Assembly (NCBI GenBank): GCA_009910795.1
Contig: VMEE01000008.1
Coordinates: 1 to 20,934 of the forward strand
Direction: 5' to 3'
DNA: 20,934 nucleotides
From: Dehalobacter sp. CP
GTDB taxonomy: Bacteria > Bacillota_B > Desulfitobacteriia > Desulfitobacteriales > Syntrophobotulaceae
Part shown: positions 14,303 through 20,934 of the stretch, piece by piece
How the letters are laid out: each line of letters begins with the position of its first letter
How positions within the stretch are numbered: the stretch's first letter is position 1
Notes under the pieces: model-generated
Told to the model about the DNA's origin: nothing
The model's input: the letters and a program-made list of their open reading frames with translations, nothing else
Databases searched by the model: none
Made by a program: the position numbers and the translations under genes

Positions 14303-16635
14303 ATGGGGGGAATTTGCCCTTGAATATAGTATCCGACAAGCAGTGTGGTCGCTCCGCCACCATACTTCGGACGTCGTTTTTCCACTACGGCGATGCTCCG
14401 TAATGCCTGATTGAAATTCCGGCTGTTTTCCGCCCTGCAACCGTTATCATCGCACCAAAACTTGTACTGTTTATAAACCTCGGAAGTCCGGACTTCGCAG
14501 CGGGAGTCCTGGATGAGGACGTCCTCGACAAACAACGCGACCTTGTCGCTGTCGTGGCGATACCCGTCGGTAGCTGCCAGAACAGACTGCGGCTGGGTAA
14601 GGCCCTCAGCAATTAGCAACTGATACCCTTTGACCAGCCAGTTCAGGATGGCGCTTTGGTTTTTCGATTTGGCGAATTCCCGCTTCAGGGTCTTGTCCTG
14701 CTCGTGTTCCTCAAAATGCCGGTCGAAGGGGATGATGACCACGCGACCGCTGGAAAACAACGTCATATCGTTGATGACCGGCAGGTAATTGGCGTTGATG
14801 TACAGTTTGAACTGCGGCGCGAAATCGAAGCTGTTTTCGTGCAGGAAACGTGCGTTGAGGGTATCGTTGCCGGTCATGCTCTTGACCTGTGAGGCGTTGA
14901 GCACAAGCCCGCGCCCGGGCTCTGAGATGTTGGCGAAGCGTACGCCTGCGAGCCGGGCGATATCTTCGCTGGGATTGGAACTGTTGGCGTTGGCCTTGAT
15001 GCTGATGCTTTCAGGCCGTACTGTGCAGCCGTAGCCGCCCAGCACCTTCAATACGCTCTCACACAGCGTACCTTTACCGTTGCGTGTGGTTGCGCCATAC
15101 AGGACAAACAGGCACTCGTAGCGGGTATCGCCTGTGATACCGTATCCCAGGACTTTCTGCAGGAAACGGGCTTTGTCGGCATCGCTACCGGTGACCTCAC
15201 GGATGAAATCATCAAACCGGCTGCACGCCGCATCCGGGGCATACCGCACCTGTGAGATTTTAGTGAGCTTGTCGGTGCTCCGGTGTTCGGTGAATTGCAT
15301 GTTGTCAAGGTGCAGAGTGCCGTTTTTACAGTTGAATACGTAGGGGTCGCTGTCAAAACTGCTCATGGCAATCGGATGCACGCTCTGTGCGTCCTTGAGG
15401 ACGATCTCGCGATACCGGCGGGTCTGCCATTTCTGATGATGTTTCAGGAATGAATCCCTGCGTCGTTCATCCGAAATGCCTAGACCATATATCAGCAGCT
15501 GATCTGCCAGCTGCTTGCACAGTTCCATAGCCCGAAGACTGCCGGTATCCGGTACCCAGATGCCGTCGGCGTAGGCAAACCATGTTTTGCGCTCCGGCAC
15601 ATACCGGAGCGTTTTCTTGTAGAAATCCGCAAACAAGCGTCCTGCCCCGATATCCGTCCACGGATACCGTTCATTATCATCCGGCGTATACTCAGTTAAT
15701 GCTTTGCTGTCGTCGCCAGATATAGCCGCATGGCGCTTTGAGGAAGTTGGGTTGTAGAATGTATCGGTGGTGCTGACAACCTTCTCCAGCAGGATGCGGC
15801 CGTATGTAGAACTACCACGCTTCGAATTCCACTTCTCCCGCATCAGACCGGACTGCCGGAACAGTCGGTCCATTTGTGCGGTATCCCCGCCGCACCAGAA
15901 GGCCAGGATGCCCGCCAGAGCCATATCGGCATCGCTCTGGGATTTGTATTCCCCGAAATCACCTTGGTACAGGCGGCGGAATTTATCGCCTTGAGCGGAG
16001 TGTCCGGCTTTCTCCAGCACCGCGCTGTCGGACAGCCGTGAGGTAGCGGGGGATGGACTCACGGGTTTTGCAGGCAGTGCCCGTTTCATGTATTTGTCCA
16101 GTACGGTTTGCAGCGCGCTGTCACGGAAACCCATATCGCCCTGCCGGATGACATCGCCAGTAACGGTTACGTATTTGTTGGTGACACCTGCGGCATAAAT
16201 CTCCAGTCCAATCCGGCTGTTGTTGATGTAGTAGTTTTTGCTGTTACGCATCGGCGTCTGGATACGGAACAGTATCCGGATGCCTTTGCCGGACGGGCTG
16301 TATTCTGTATAGCTGTCCATGATGCCGGTTATATCCGATGCCATATCGGATAGGTTACCATCGTCATCAACACAGTGGTCAATATCCACTGCGGCGATAT
16401 CCCCGAATATCCCGATTCCCAGACCAGTCGGTTGCTTTGATCGGTGGAGGTACGAGAGTGCACTTGCATAATCGGTGAATGTACTCGGGTCATTGCTTCT
16501 CGCCCTGTGACCGTTTATCTGATAGGGAACCTTTGCGGGTTTATCCTGTCCTTCTCGCTTTTCATACCGCCAGAGAGTGAAGCGGGCATTCTCCGTCAGC
16601 CACTGCGGAAGGTTATCGTAACTCCTGGCTTCCAT
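14299..16635 (-). CDS. P4/D5-type primase-helicase
   Basis: 778 residues. The N-terminal primase-polymerase domain starts LPQWLTENARFTLWRYE. It has GIGIFGDIAAVDIDHC with catalytic D84 and D86, and EYSPSGKGIRILFR with the nucleotide-binding SGKG at 115-118. The C-terminal SF3-like helicase has Walker A GATTRNGKGT (514-523) and the D5-type segments YINANYLPVINDMTLFSSGRVVIIPF and NWLVKGYQLL. A winged-helix end region follows (SEVYKQYKFWCDDNG). Such proteins start and drive autonomous replication of P4-like satellites, phage-inducible islands and some phages. The start ATG at 16635 is preceded by GAAGGG, 9 bases away. It lies in the leftward operon after the Xis-like gene, and the candidate origin overlaps its stop codon. 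Confidence 0.92.
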   Translation of the reverse strand: MEARSYDNLPQWLTENARFTLWRYEKREGQDKPAKVPYQINGHRARSNDPSTFTDYASALSYLHRSKQPTGLGIGIFGDIAAVDIDHCVDDDGNLSDMASDITGIMDSYTEYSPSGKGIRILFRIQTPMRNSKNYYINNSRIGLEIYAAGVTNKYVTVTGDVIRQGDMGFRDSALQTVLDKYMKRALPAKPVSPSPATSRLSDSAVLEKAGHSAQGDKFRRLYQGDFGEYKSQSDADMALAGILAFWCGGDTAQMDRLFRQSGLMREKWNSKRGSSTYGRILLEKVVSTTDTFYNPTSSKRHAAISGDDSKALTEYTPDDNERYPWTDIGAGRLFADFYKKTLRYVPERKTWFAYADGIWVPDTGSLRAMELCKQLADQLLIYGLGISDERRRDSFLKHHQKWQTRRYREIVLKDAQSVHPIAMSSFDSDPYVFNCKNGTLHLDNMQFTEHRSTDKLTKISQVRYAPDAACSRFDDFIREVTGSDADKARFLQKVLGYGITGDTRYECLFVLYGATTRNGKGTLCESVLKVLGGYGCTVRPESISIKANANSSNPSEDIARLAGVRFANISEPGRGLVLNASQVKSMTGNDTLNARFLHENSFDFAPQFKLYINANYLPVINDMTLFSSGRVVIIPFDRHFEEHEQDKTLKREFAKSKNQSAILNWLVKGYQLLIAEGLTQPQSVLAATDGYRHDSDKVALFVEDVLIQDSRCEVRTSEVYKQYKFWCDDNGCRAENSRNFNQALRSIAVVEKRRPKYGGGATTLLVGYYIQGQIPPM

Positions 16636-16670
16636 GGCTCCCTTCCCTTCTCTGATGGTTTACCCGGCGG

Positions 16671-16862
16671 TCAGGCATTTGACTGGGCCTCGCCCAGGGC
16701 GGATAACTGCTCGCACAGCTTGTCGAAGTTGATGAGCGCTTTGCACCCGACATAGATCGCCGGAAGCTTGCCAGCCTTGAGCATCATCCGTAACGCATGT
16801 TCCGGTAACAGCCCGGTCTTGGCGATCTCACGGATGGTCATCATTCTGGGTGGTGCTATCAT
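16671..16862 (-). CDS. AlpA/excisionase-like helix-turn-helix protein
   Basis: 63 residues with the pattern MTIREIAKTGLLPEHALRMMLKAGKLPAIYVGCKALINFDKL, a MerR-like winged HTH as in excisionases and the AlpA regulators of satellites. AAGGAG lies 6 bases before ATG 16862. The coding start overlaps the end of the 61-aa gene by 35 bases in another frame, so the two are translationally coupled. First genes of the leftward operon, opposite the repressor: expected to direct excision with the integrase and perhaps activate replication genes. Confidence 0.8.
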   Translation of the reverse strand: MIAPPRMMTIREIAKTGLLPEHALRMMLKAGKLPAIYVGCKALINFDKLCEQLSALGEAQSNA

Positions 16863-17013
16863 GCGGTTCTCCTTCCTGCATTTTCATGGCGGCACGCTTT
16901 TTCCAGTACTCCTCGTTATACTTCCGTACCCTGGCCTTGTTATTCATGCGCCACTGGCGGAAGTATGCCCGGCGTTCCTGCCTTGCGGCTTCCTCTAAAG
17001 CTTTCCCGTTCAT
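16828..17013 (-). CDS. Small basic phage-type protein, first gene of the leftward operon
   Basis: 61 residues, rich in Arg, Lys and Tyr: EEAARQERRAYFRQWRMNNKARVRKYNEEYWKKRAAMKMQEG, predicted mostly helical and nucleic-acid-binding in character. The ATG at 17013 has GGGAGGAG 5 bases upstream; a longer frame to 17067 runs into the promoter region and was rejected. Similar short RRxYxRxWRxxN proteins precede excisionase genes in clostridial phages and integrative elements, to my recollection, with no assigned function. Its last 35 bases overlap the Xis-like gene. Confidence 0.7.
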   Translation of the reverse strand: MNGKALEEAARQERRAYFRQWRMNNKARVRKYNEEYWKKRAAMKMQEGEPHDSTTQNDDHP

Positions 17014-17048
17014 TGGCTCTCCTCCCGTTTGTTTTGTTTGCGTTTCTC

Positions 17049-17077
17049 TTGACAAGTGCAGTTTCACTTGATATTAT
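17049..17077 (+). promoter_or_regulatory. Rightward promoter of the repressor gene with internal operator
   Basis: TTGACA (17049-17054), 17-bp spacer, TATTAT (17072-17077). The spacer contains an inverted CAAGTGAAAC (17061-17070 reads GTTTCACTTG). RNA would begin near 17084, giving an 80-nt leader to the repressor ATG. Confidence 0.8.
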
Positions 17078-17144
17078 TAATCTAGCGCAAGCGAAACTAA
17101 ATGTCAAACAAAACAGAGCTCAAATGATAAAGTTCAAGTGAAAC
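17061..17144. promoter_or_regulatory. Three operator copies CAAGYGAAAC of the element's switch
   Basis: CAAGTGAAAC on the minus strand at 17061-17070, CAAGCGAAAC on the plus strand at 17088-17097 and CAAGTGAAAC on the plus strand at 17135-17144. Two lie inside the spacers of the opposing promoters; the third lies 23 bases before the repressor ATG. This is the layout of a cI/Cro-like switch in which the repressor controls both its own and the lytic-type operon. Confidence 0.7.
17079..17107 (-). promoter_or_regulatory. Leftward promoter of the Xis-primase-capsid operon
   Basis: On the minus strand TTGACA (17102-17107), 17-bp spacer, TAGATT (17079-17084). The spacer contains CAAGCGAAAC. It overlaps the rightward promoter's start region, so the two polymerases would compete. 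Confidence 0.8.
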
Positions 17145-17166
17145 AGAATTCAAGGAGAAAAGAACT

Positions 17167-17745
17167 ATGGAAAATCAAGAGGATAGATACCATGATACAA
17201 TGCCGACAATATTGAGAGAATTAATGGGAAAGCATCCTGCAACAGGCGAAAAGACGACACAAAGAGCATTGGCAAAATATCTCAATATCACACCGCAAAG
17301 CGTCAGTTTATACATGTCAGGGAAAACACAGCCATTAGCAGACATACTGGTAGGGATATCAGAGTTCTTCGGTGTGTCGATTGATTACCTGATGAAAGGC
17401 GTCAGCTCCGACAATACAGAGCTGCATAAGCAGCTGGGCTTGTCAGAGCAGGCTGTCAATATGATTCGGATAGCGCAGAAACAAAAGTCTCTCAACGGCA
17501 ATACGGACGTTCTTCCTCTCCTGAACAATCTGCTTGCGGACCGCGATATCTACGTGTTTCTAGAAGACCTGGTTTTTAAGGCAGAGACCATCCGTAACCT
17601 GCGGACAATGCCGTATGATGAAAGAGACAAAAAATACCCCGGCATCAATATGGAGGGGTATTCGATCTGGGATCTGAACACTCTCATACAGGAATTCATT
17701 CATGGCCAGCTCAAGAAGTATGGCCTGAGCATCGGAGTTATATAA
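17167..17745 (+). CDS. XRE-family transcriptional repressor of the element
   Basis: 192 residues. The HTH spans about residues 30-52 (KTTQRALAKYLNITPQSVSLYMSGKTQP), ending with FFGVSIDYLMKG, the classic XRE family signature. The C-terminal half is helical with no visible LexA-type Ser/Lys protease motif, so induction would not be by RecA-driven self-cleavage; a helper-encoded antirepressor, as in phage-inducible islands, is one possibility. AAGGAG stands 9 bases before ATG 17167. It is divergent from the Xis-like operon across the three-operator switch and upstream of the integrase, which together define its role as master repressor. Confidence 0.9.
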   Translation: MENQEDRYHDTMPTILRELMGKHPATGEKTTQRALAKYLNITPQSVSLYMSGKTQPLADILVGISEFFGVSIDYLMKGVSSDNTELHKQLGLSEQAVNMIRIAQKQKSLNGNTDVLPLLNNLLADRDIYVFLEDLVFKAETIRNLRTMPYDERDKKYPGINMEGYSIWDLNTLIQEFIHGQLKKYGLSIGVI

Positions 17746-17808
17746 CTTGACTTATCCCCGGACTCCAGTGATAGATGGTGTACTGAAGTTCTGAAGGGAA
17801 GCAGATGC

Positions 17809-18999
17809 ATGGCAAGCATCATGCCAAAATATAACAAGGAAGGTTCCGTCATAGCCTATCGTTTCCGCGTATGCCTGGGGCGGGAAACGTCCGGCAAGCA
17901 AAAAACAGTCAGCAAAACAGTGCCCGTTCCGGAGGGGCTGAGCCCCAAAAAGGCCGAAAGGGAAATGCAGCGGCAGGCTGACGATTGGGAGAAGAACCTG
18001 GGTGCCGGGTTTACCCCGACCAAGAAAACAGGGTATAGAGCATTCGTGGACGATGTATGGTTTCCAGTCCATGTCCGCAACGGGGAGCATAAACCGAGCA
18101 CTATCGATTACTACCAGCGCATGTCCAAAAGGCTCGTAGAGCATTTCGGGCAGCAGGATATCAATTCAATCAAAGCGCTGGACATTCAACGGTTCATCAA
18201 CCAGCTGCGCACAAACGAAAAACAGCGGGGGAATCAGCCGCTGTCCGATACTACGGTGAAGCACTACATCAATCTGCTTCGTATTCAATTCGGGTTTGCC
18301 GAAAAGCATGATCTGGTCGAGCGTAATCCGATGCGTAAGATTGACGCGCCGAAGCGTGTGCATAAACCTGTGGACTTCCTGACGCAAGAGCAGGCGAAGG
18401 TGTTTCTCAAAGCGCTGGATACCGAGCCGCTCCGCTGGCGGTGCATGATGACGCTCCTGATGAGCTGCGGATTGCGCAGGGGAGAGGCTGTTGCGTTACA
18501 ATGGCGCGATATATCGTTCAAGGATGCCACCCTGAGCGTTGAGCGTGCTGTAACCTACACCAAAGAGGCTGGCATCACCATAGGGAAGCCTAAGAGTGTA
18601 AACTCGGTGCGGGTACTGCCGTTGACAGCCGGTATGCTGGCATTGCTCAGACAATGGCAGATTGCGCAGCGCAGGGAATGCCTGCAGGTATCCCTGCTGC
18701 CGAGAGCGTTTGTGTTCGGGCTGGAAGTCGACCCGTACAGCACAATGTTCCCAACGACGCCGACACGGTGGATGTCTAATTTCATCAAGAGACATAGCCT
18801 GCCCGACGTCAGCCCGCACGACCTCCGCCATACCTGCGGTACCTTGCTGCTAATGTCCGGAGCAACCATCAAGGATACGCAGGATTTCCTCGGACATGAG
18901 GACGCCAAGACCACGCTGGCGTTCTATGCTGCGTCATCGCCGGAAAGCTTACGGAAAGCGGCAGAGGGATTGAGTGGGATGCTCTGTGGCACAATATAG
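17809..18999 (+). CDS. int: Tyrosine recombinase / integrase
   Basis: 396 residues. The N-terminal arm-binding region (about 1-65) has the AP2-like YRFRVCLGRETSGKQKTVSKT. A core-binding SAM-like domain follows (about 70-180). The catalytic domain carries the full set: R223 in CGLRRGEAVALQW, the beta-hairpin K262 in GKPKSVNSVRVLPL, H337 and R340 in SPHDLRHTCG, H363 in FLGHEDAKTT and the nucleophile Y373 in TLAFYA. All catalytic residues are present, so it should be active. Start: AAGGGA lies 9 bases before ATG 17809. A weak promoter (TTGACT 17747-17752, 17 bp, GATAGA) may add to read-through from the repressor. The presumed target is the tRNA-Pro at the left end. Confidence 0.95.
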   Translation: MASIMPKYNKEGSVIAYRFRVCLGRETSGKQKTVSKTVPVPEGLSPKKAEREMQRQADDWEKNLGAGFTPTKKTGYRAFVDDVWFPVHVRNGEHKPSTIDYYQRMSKRLVEHFGQQDINSIKALDIQRFINQLRTNEKQRGNQPLSDTTVKHYINLLRIQFGFAEKHDLVERNPMRKIDAPKRVHKPVDFLTQEQAKVFLKALDTEPLRWRCMMTLLMSCGLRRGEAVALQWRDISFKDATLSVERAVTYTKEAGITIGKPKSVNSVRVLPLTAGMLALLRQWQIAQRRECLQVSLLPRAFVFGLEVDPYSTMFPTTPTRWMSNFIKRHSLPDVSPHDLRHTCGTLLLMSGATIKDTQDFLGHEDAKTTLAFYAASSPESLRKAAEGLSGMLCGTI

Positions 19000-19022
19000 C
19001 GAACAAACAAACCTAAAATATT

Positions 19023-20018
19023 CTACCAGGTTTTGTTTCGTAGTAGCTCTGCGATTTGTTCTGGTTCAGGCAGCTTCTCTAAATTGAGAAGTTGACACAA
19101 ATCGAATATTTTACTTCCCTGCAATGCATACGGTGTGGTCTTTTCGAATTGAGTATCATAGAATTTTTCAACAAAAAAATATCGGGTGGGGCATGTAATA
19201 TTATAGCCATACTTTACTGCGTCTTTGATAGCATAAGATATATTATCTTTCATTGTGTCTGTTAGAGTTCCGAACTCAATTTGAGTTTCGATCTTGTCAT
19301 TTATTTGTTTTGCTACTACGATAGCGTTGATTTTCCCAATAGCCCGAACAGCTTTTTGATTATAGAGACCTAGGTAAGAATGCCCTGAGAAACCATGATC
19401 TGCATTGTCGTAATACAGACTCAGCTGCTTGTTGATATCAAGTGTGTCACCTGCAAGGCGAATCTTCATGCGTTTCCAGTCATCAGATATCAAGTTGCTC
19501 TGATAGCAATACACACGGTAATCTTCAAGAACTTCCTGCATTTCATAATCCTTGCTGTCCAGTATCTCCTCAAATGTATCGACCAGTTCCTCAAATGTCA
19601 GGTGGCGATGAACAATACGACCATTCTTGACACTATTGTGCTCTTTTATAATCGAATCTAGATGGGATTTCAGCTTTGTACGCATCGGTTTTGGGTCAAG
19701 GGTTAGCAATATCTGATAGTCTTCGTCATCAAATGATTCGCAATGATGCTCAAGTTGTTCGATGGAGAAATTGTTATATAGCTTAGTTTCCACAACAACT
19801 TTGAAGCTTGATTGATAAATCGTTGCATCAGGAATACTTTTTCTGCGTTCCTGCAAGTTGAAATGCAATTCGAGTGAGGCATTTTCCATGAACGCTTTTT
19901 CAAACAAGGCGAAGAATTTTGTGGAAGAATAACTGTATAATCTTGAGAGTAATAACATGGCGTTTGCAGTATCAACGTTCTCTTTACTGTGATATCTCTG
20001 GAAATAATGAATGTTCAT
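19023..20018 (-). CDS. PD-(D/E)xK nuclease-like protein, probable defence cargo
   Basis: 331 residues. The N-terminus NIHYFQRYHSKENVDTANAMLLLSRLYSYSSTKFFALFEKAF precedes a PD-(D/E)xK-type site: IPDATI (P63-D64), then FKVVVETKL (E77, K79), then a glutamine at position 88 in SIEQLEHH. The rest is rich in charged residues with no second domain I can name. I recall similar proteins with the motif SVPDGxI...IETKL in defence-type neighbourhoods, but no assigned name. GGAGGAG stands 7 bases before ATG 20018; the upstream ATG at 20033 was rejected. AT-rich, unlike integrase and capsid genes, so it is a separate acquisition. It is convergent with the integrase (23 bases apart) and divergent from the wHTH gene. 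Confidence 0.7.
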   Translation of the reverse strand: MNIHYFQRYHSKENVDTANAMLLLSRLYSYSSTKFFALFEKAFMENASLELHFNLQERRKSIPDATIYQSSFKVVVETKLYNNFSIEQLEHHCESFDDEDYQILLTLDPKPMRTKLKSHLDSIIKEHNSVKNGRIVHRHLTFEELVDTFEEILDSKDYEMQEVLEDYRVYCYQSNLISDDWKRMKIRLAGDTLDINKQLSLYYDNADHGFSGHSYLGLYNQKAVRAIGKINAIVVAKQINDKIETQIEFGTLTDTMKDNISYAIKDAVKYGYNITCPTRYFFVEKFYDTQFEKTTPYALQGSKIFDLCQLLNLEKLPEPEQIAELLRNKTW

Positions 20019-20064
20019 TGTTCGCTCCTCCATTTTTATGGTAATCGCCTTAGTTCTAAATAAC

Positions 20065-20093
20065 AGTATAGTTGATAGATGTTGTCATGTAAA
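20065..20093 (-). promoter_or_regulatory. Promoter of the nuclease-like gene
   Basis: On the minus strand TTTACA (20088-20093), 17-bp spacer, TATACT (20065-20070), about 50 bases before the ATG at 20018. Confidence 0.75.
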
Positions 20094-20136
20094 TCTGTTC
20101 GAAAAGTATTTTTATATACTTAGAAACCTTGAATTA

Positions 20137-20145
20137 TGGTATAGT
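20137..20145 (+). promoter_or_regulatory. Extended -10 promoter of the winged-helix gene
   Basis: TGG-TATAGT forms an extended -10. The RNA start is near 20152, just before GGAGG at 20157-20161. No convincing -35. It is divergent from the nuclease promoter about 50 bp away. Confidence 0.55.
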
Positions 20146-20169
20146 GAGAGAAAAACGGAGGTACTACTT

Positions 20170-20403
20170 GTGTACAAAATACCGGTGTGGGAAATGATTC
20201 TAAAAGCGGTTGATGCACATAAGATGGAAACCATCACTAACGGAGATATACACAAGTTTATTCTTACAAAATATGGCGATGTAAATATCGCAACGATCAA
20301 TGCACAAATCGGTGCCTGTTGCGTTAATCGGCAAAGTAGAGTCTGTATGCCAGAAAATAAGAAACCGAGGTTTGCTGATGGTCAATATGATATGGAATTT
20401 TAA
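20170..20403 (+). CDS. Small winged-helix-like domain protein (DUF7669-like), possibly truncated
   Basis: 77 residues from GTG 20170 (GGAGG 8 bases upstream). The sequence KIPVWEMILKAVDAHK...TNGDIHKFILTKYGDVNIATINAQIGACCVNRQSRVCMPENKKPRFADGQYDMEF resembles the N-terminal winged-helix domain that I recall as DUF7669, usually attached to nuclease or other effector domains and followed by an FLFxVGRG-type strand. Here the frame ends just where that continuation would begin. It may therefore be a remnant or a free-standing DNA-binding subunit. The next gene starts 26 bases before its stop in another frame, so coupling or an old frameshift is possible. The longer frame back to 20011 crosses both divergent promoters and was rejected. 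Confidence 0.6.
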   Translation: MYKIPVWEMILKAVDAHKMETITNGDIHKFILTKYGDVNIATINAQIGACCVNRQSRVCMPENKKPRFADGQYDMEF

Positions 20404-20761
20404 TGAGTTTCGGAAACGTTTGACCGATTACTTGATTAGCCTTGGGTTAGCAGATGAGGAGATAATCTTCTGCTATATAGAGTACGAGGATTTTTCAAAA
20501 TATGGCGATTATGGATATTGTGAATTCAACAAGAAGCCACCATATGAGTTGAGAATAAAAAGGATAGAATTCCAGGAGCAAAATGAGATTCGAGTAATAA
20601 TCAATACACAAAATTGCGATTTGATAAAATTATTGACCGAAAAACCAATTCGTATTGGATCACTTGAGGATATTGCAATACCGATGGAAGGTTACCCGTA
20701 TGATGGCTTGAGGATTGAAGGAACAGCGACTTTGGAGAGACGCCATGATAATGTGGAATAG
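20378..20761 (+). CDS. Unknown 127-residue protein overlapping the winged-helix gene
   Basis: It starts NMIWNFNEFRKRLTDYLISLGLADEEIIF after ATG 20378, with GAGG 7 bases upstream. The rest contains alternating strands (ELRIKRIEFQEQNEIRVIINTQNCDLIKLL) and ends RIEGTATLERRHDNVE. No transmembrane segment, no motif I recognise. It overlaps the preceding gene by 26 bases and belongs to the same AT-rich cargo. It could be an immunity or effector partner of the neighbouring nuclease-like protein, but nothing in the sequence proves it. Confidence 0.55.
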   Translation: MVNMIWNFNEFRKRLTDYLISLGLADEEIIFCYIEYEDFSKYGDYGYCEFNKKPPYELRIKRIEFQEQNEIRVIINTQNCDLIKLLTEKPIRIGSLEDIAIPMEGYPYDGLRIEGTATLERRHDNVE

Positions 20762-20779
20762 ATATAAGTTGGTTTTCAG

Positions 20780-20934
20780 AGTACCTGATTGTCAAGGTCC
20801 GTTGTAAGATGAAGTTGAACAGGAGGAAAGGAAATCCATAGGCATTTTCCACCGTGGTAGAATGGAGTCACTACACACCCAAACTACCCGAGGAGGTCAA
20901 TCCCTATGGACAATACAGATTATATCACAGAAGA
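20780..20934 (+). mobile_element. Possible left end of an insertion sequence
   Basis: After the cargo genes the base composition shifts. A leader with TTGTAAGATGAAGTTGAACA (20801-20820) resembles a transposon terminal repeat as far as I can judge, and precedes a strong ribosome binding site and a new open frame that runs off the window. The right end is not visible, so the inverted repeat cannot be confirmed. Confidence 0.3.
20905..20934 (+). CDS. Start of a gene cut by the window edge, perhaps an IS30-type transposase
   Basis: Only ten codons are visible (MDNTDYITEE). GAGGAGG (20889-20895) lies 9 bases before the ATG, a strong start. The N-terminal style is compatible with IS30-family transposases of Clostridia, but ten residues are not enough to assign a family. 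Confidence 0.4.

Overview
The window looks like the chromosome of a Gram-positive anaerobe of the class Clostridia. The first 9.3 kb has fairly GC-rich housekeeping genes, strong AGGAGG-type ribosome binding sites and sigma-A-like promoters, and gene types common in that group (DegV, UppP, a group-III phosphofructokinase, a secreted SdrD-B-like repeat protein). I cannot name the genus from sequence alone. || Region 1 (1-9320), host backbone: tRNA-Lys(CTT), a small P-loop protein, threonine synthase, a large secreted eight-module repeat protein that probably shares a transcript with DegV, a nitroreductase followed by undecaprenyl-diphosphatase, a phosphofructokinase, and tRNA-Pro(GGG). || Region 2 (about 9319 to beyond the right edge): an integrated mobile element whose left end abuts the 3' end of tRNA-Pro. 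Its core reads like a phage satellite. A leftward lytic-type operon encodes a 61-aa basic protein, an AlpA/Xis-like protein, a P4/D5-type primase-helicase, an 88-aa unknown protein and a lone HK97-fold major capsid protein. A divergent repressor and a tyrosine integrase lie to the right. A compact switch at 17014-17166 has two divergent promoters, each with a 17-bp spacer, and three copies of CAAGYGAAAC. Terminase, portal, protease and tail genes are absent from the visible part, so the element would depend on a helper phage while bringing its own capsid protein. || Two AT-rich cargo blocks flank this core. On the left is a type IIS-like restriction-modification pair: a fused two-domain adenine methyltransferase and an AlwI-family endonuclease that appears to have lost its catalytic C-terminus. 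On the right is a PD-(D/E)xK nuclease-like gene, divergent from a small winged-helix-like protein and an overlapping unknown gene. The window ends in what may be the start of an insertion sequence. The right attachment site is not visible. || The most interesting unit is the satellite as a whole. Its notable parts are a single capsid gene translationally linked to an unknown small gene, a long inverted repeat with repeated GTAGC between primase and capsid operon that could be an origin or structured RNA, and a G-rich dyad-containing stretch behind the capsid gene that could be a packaging site.
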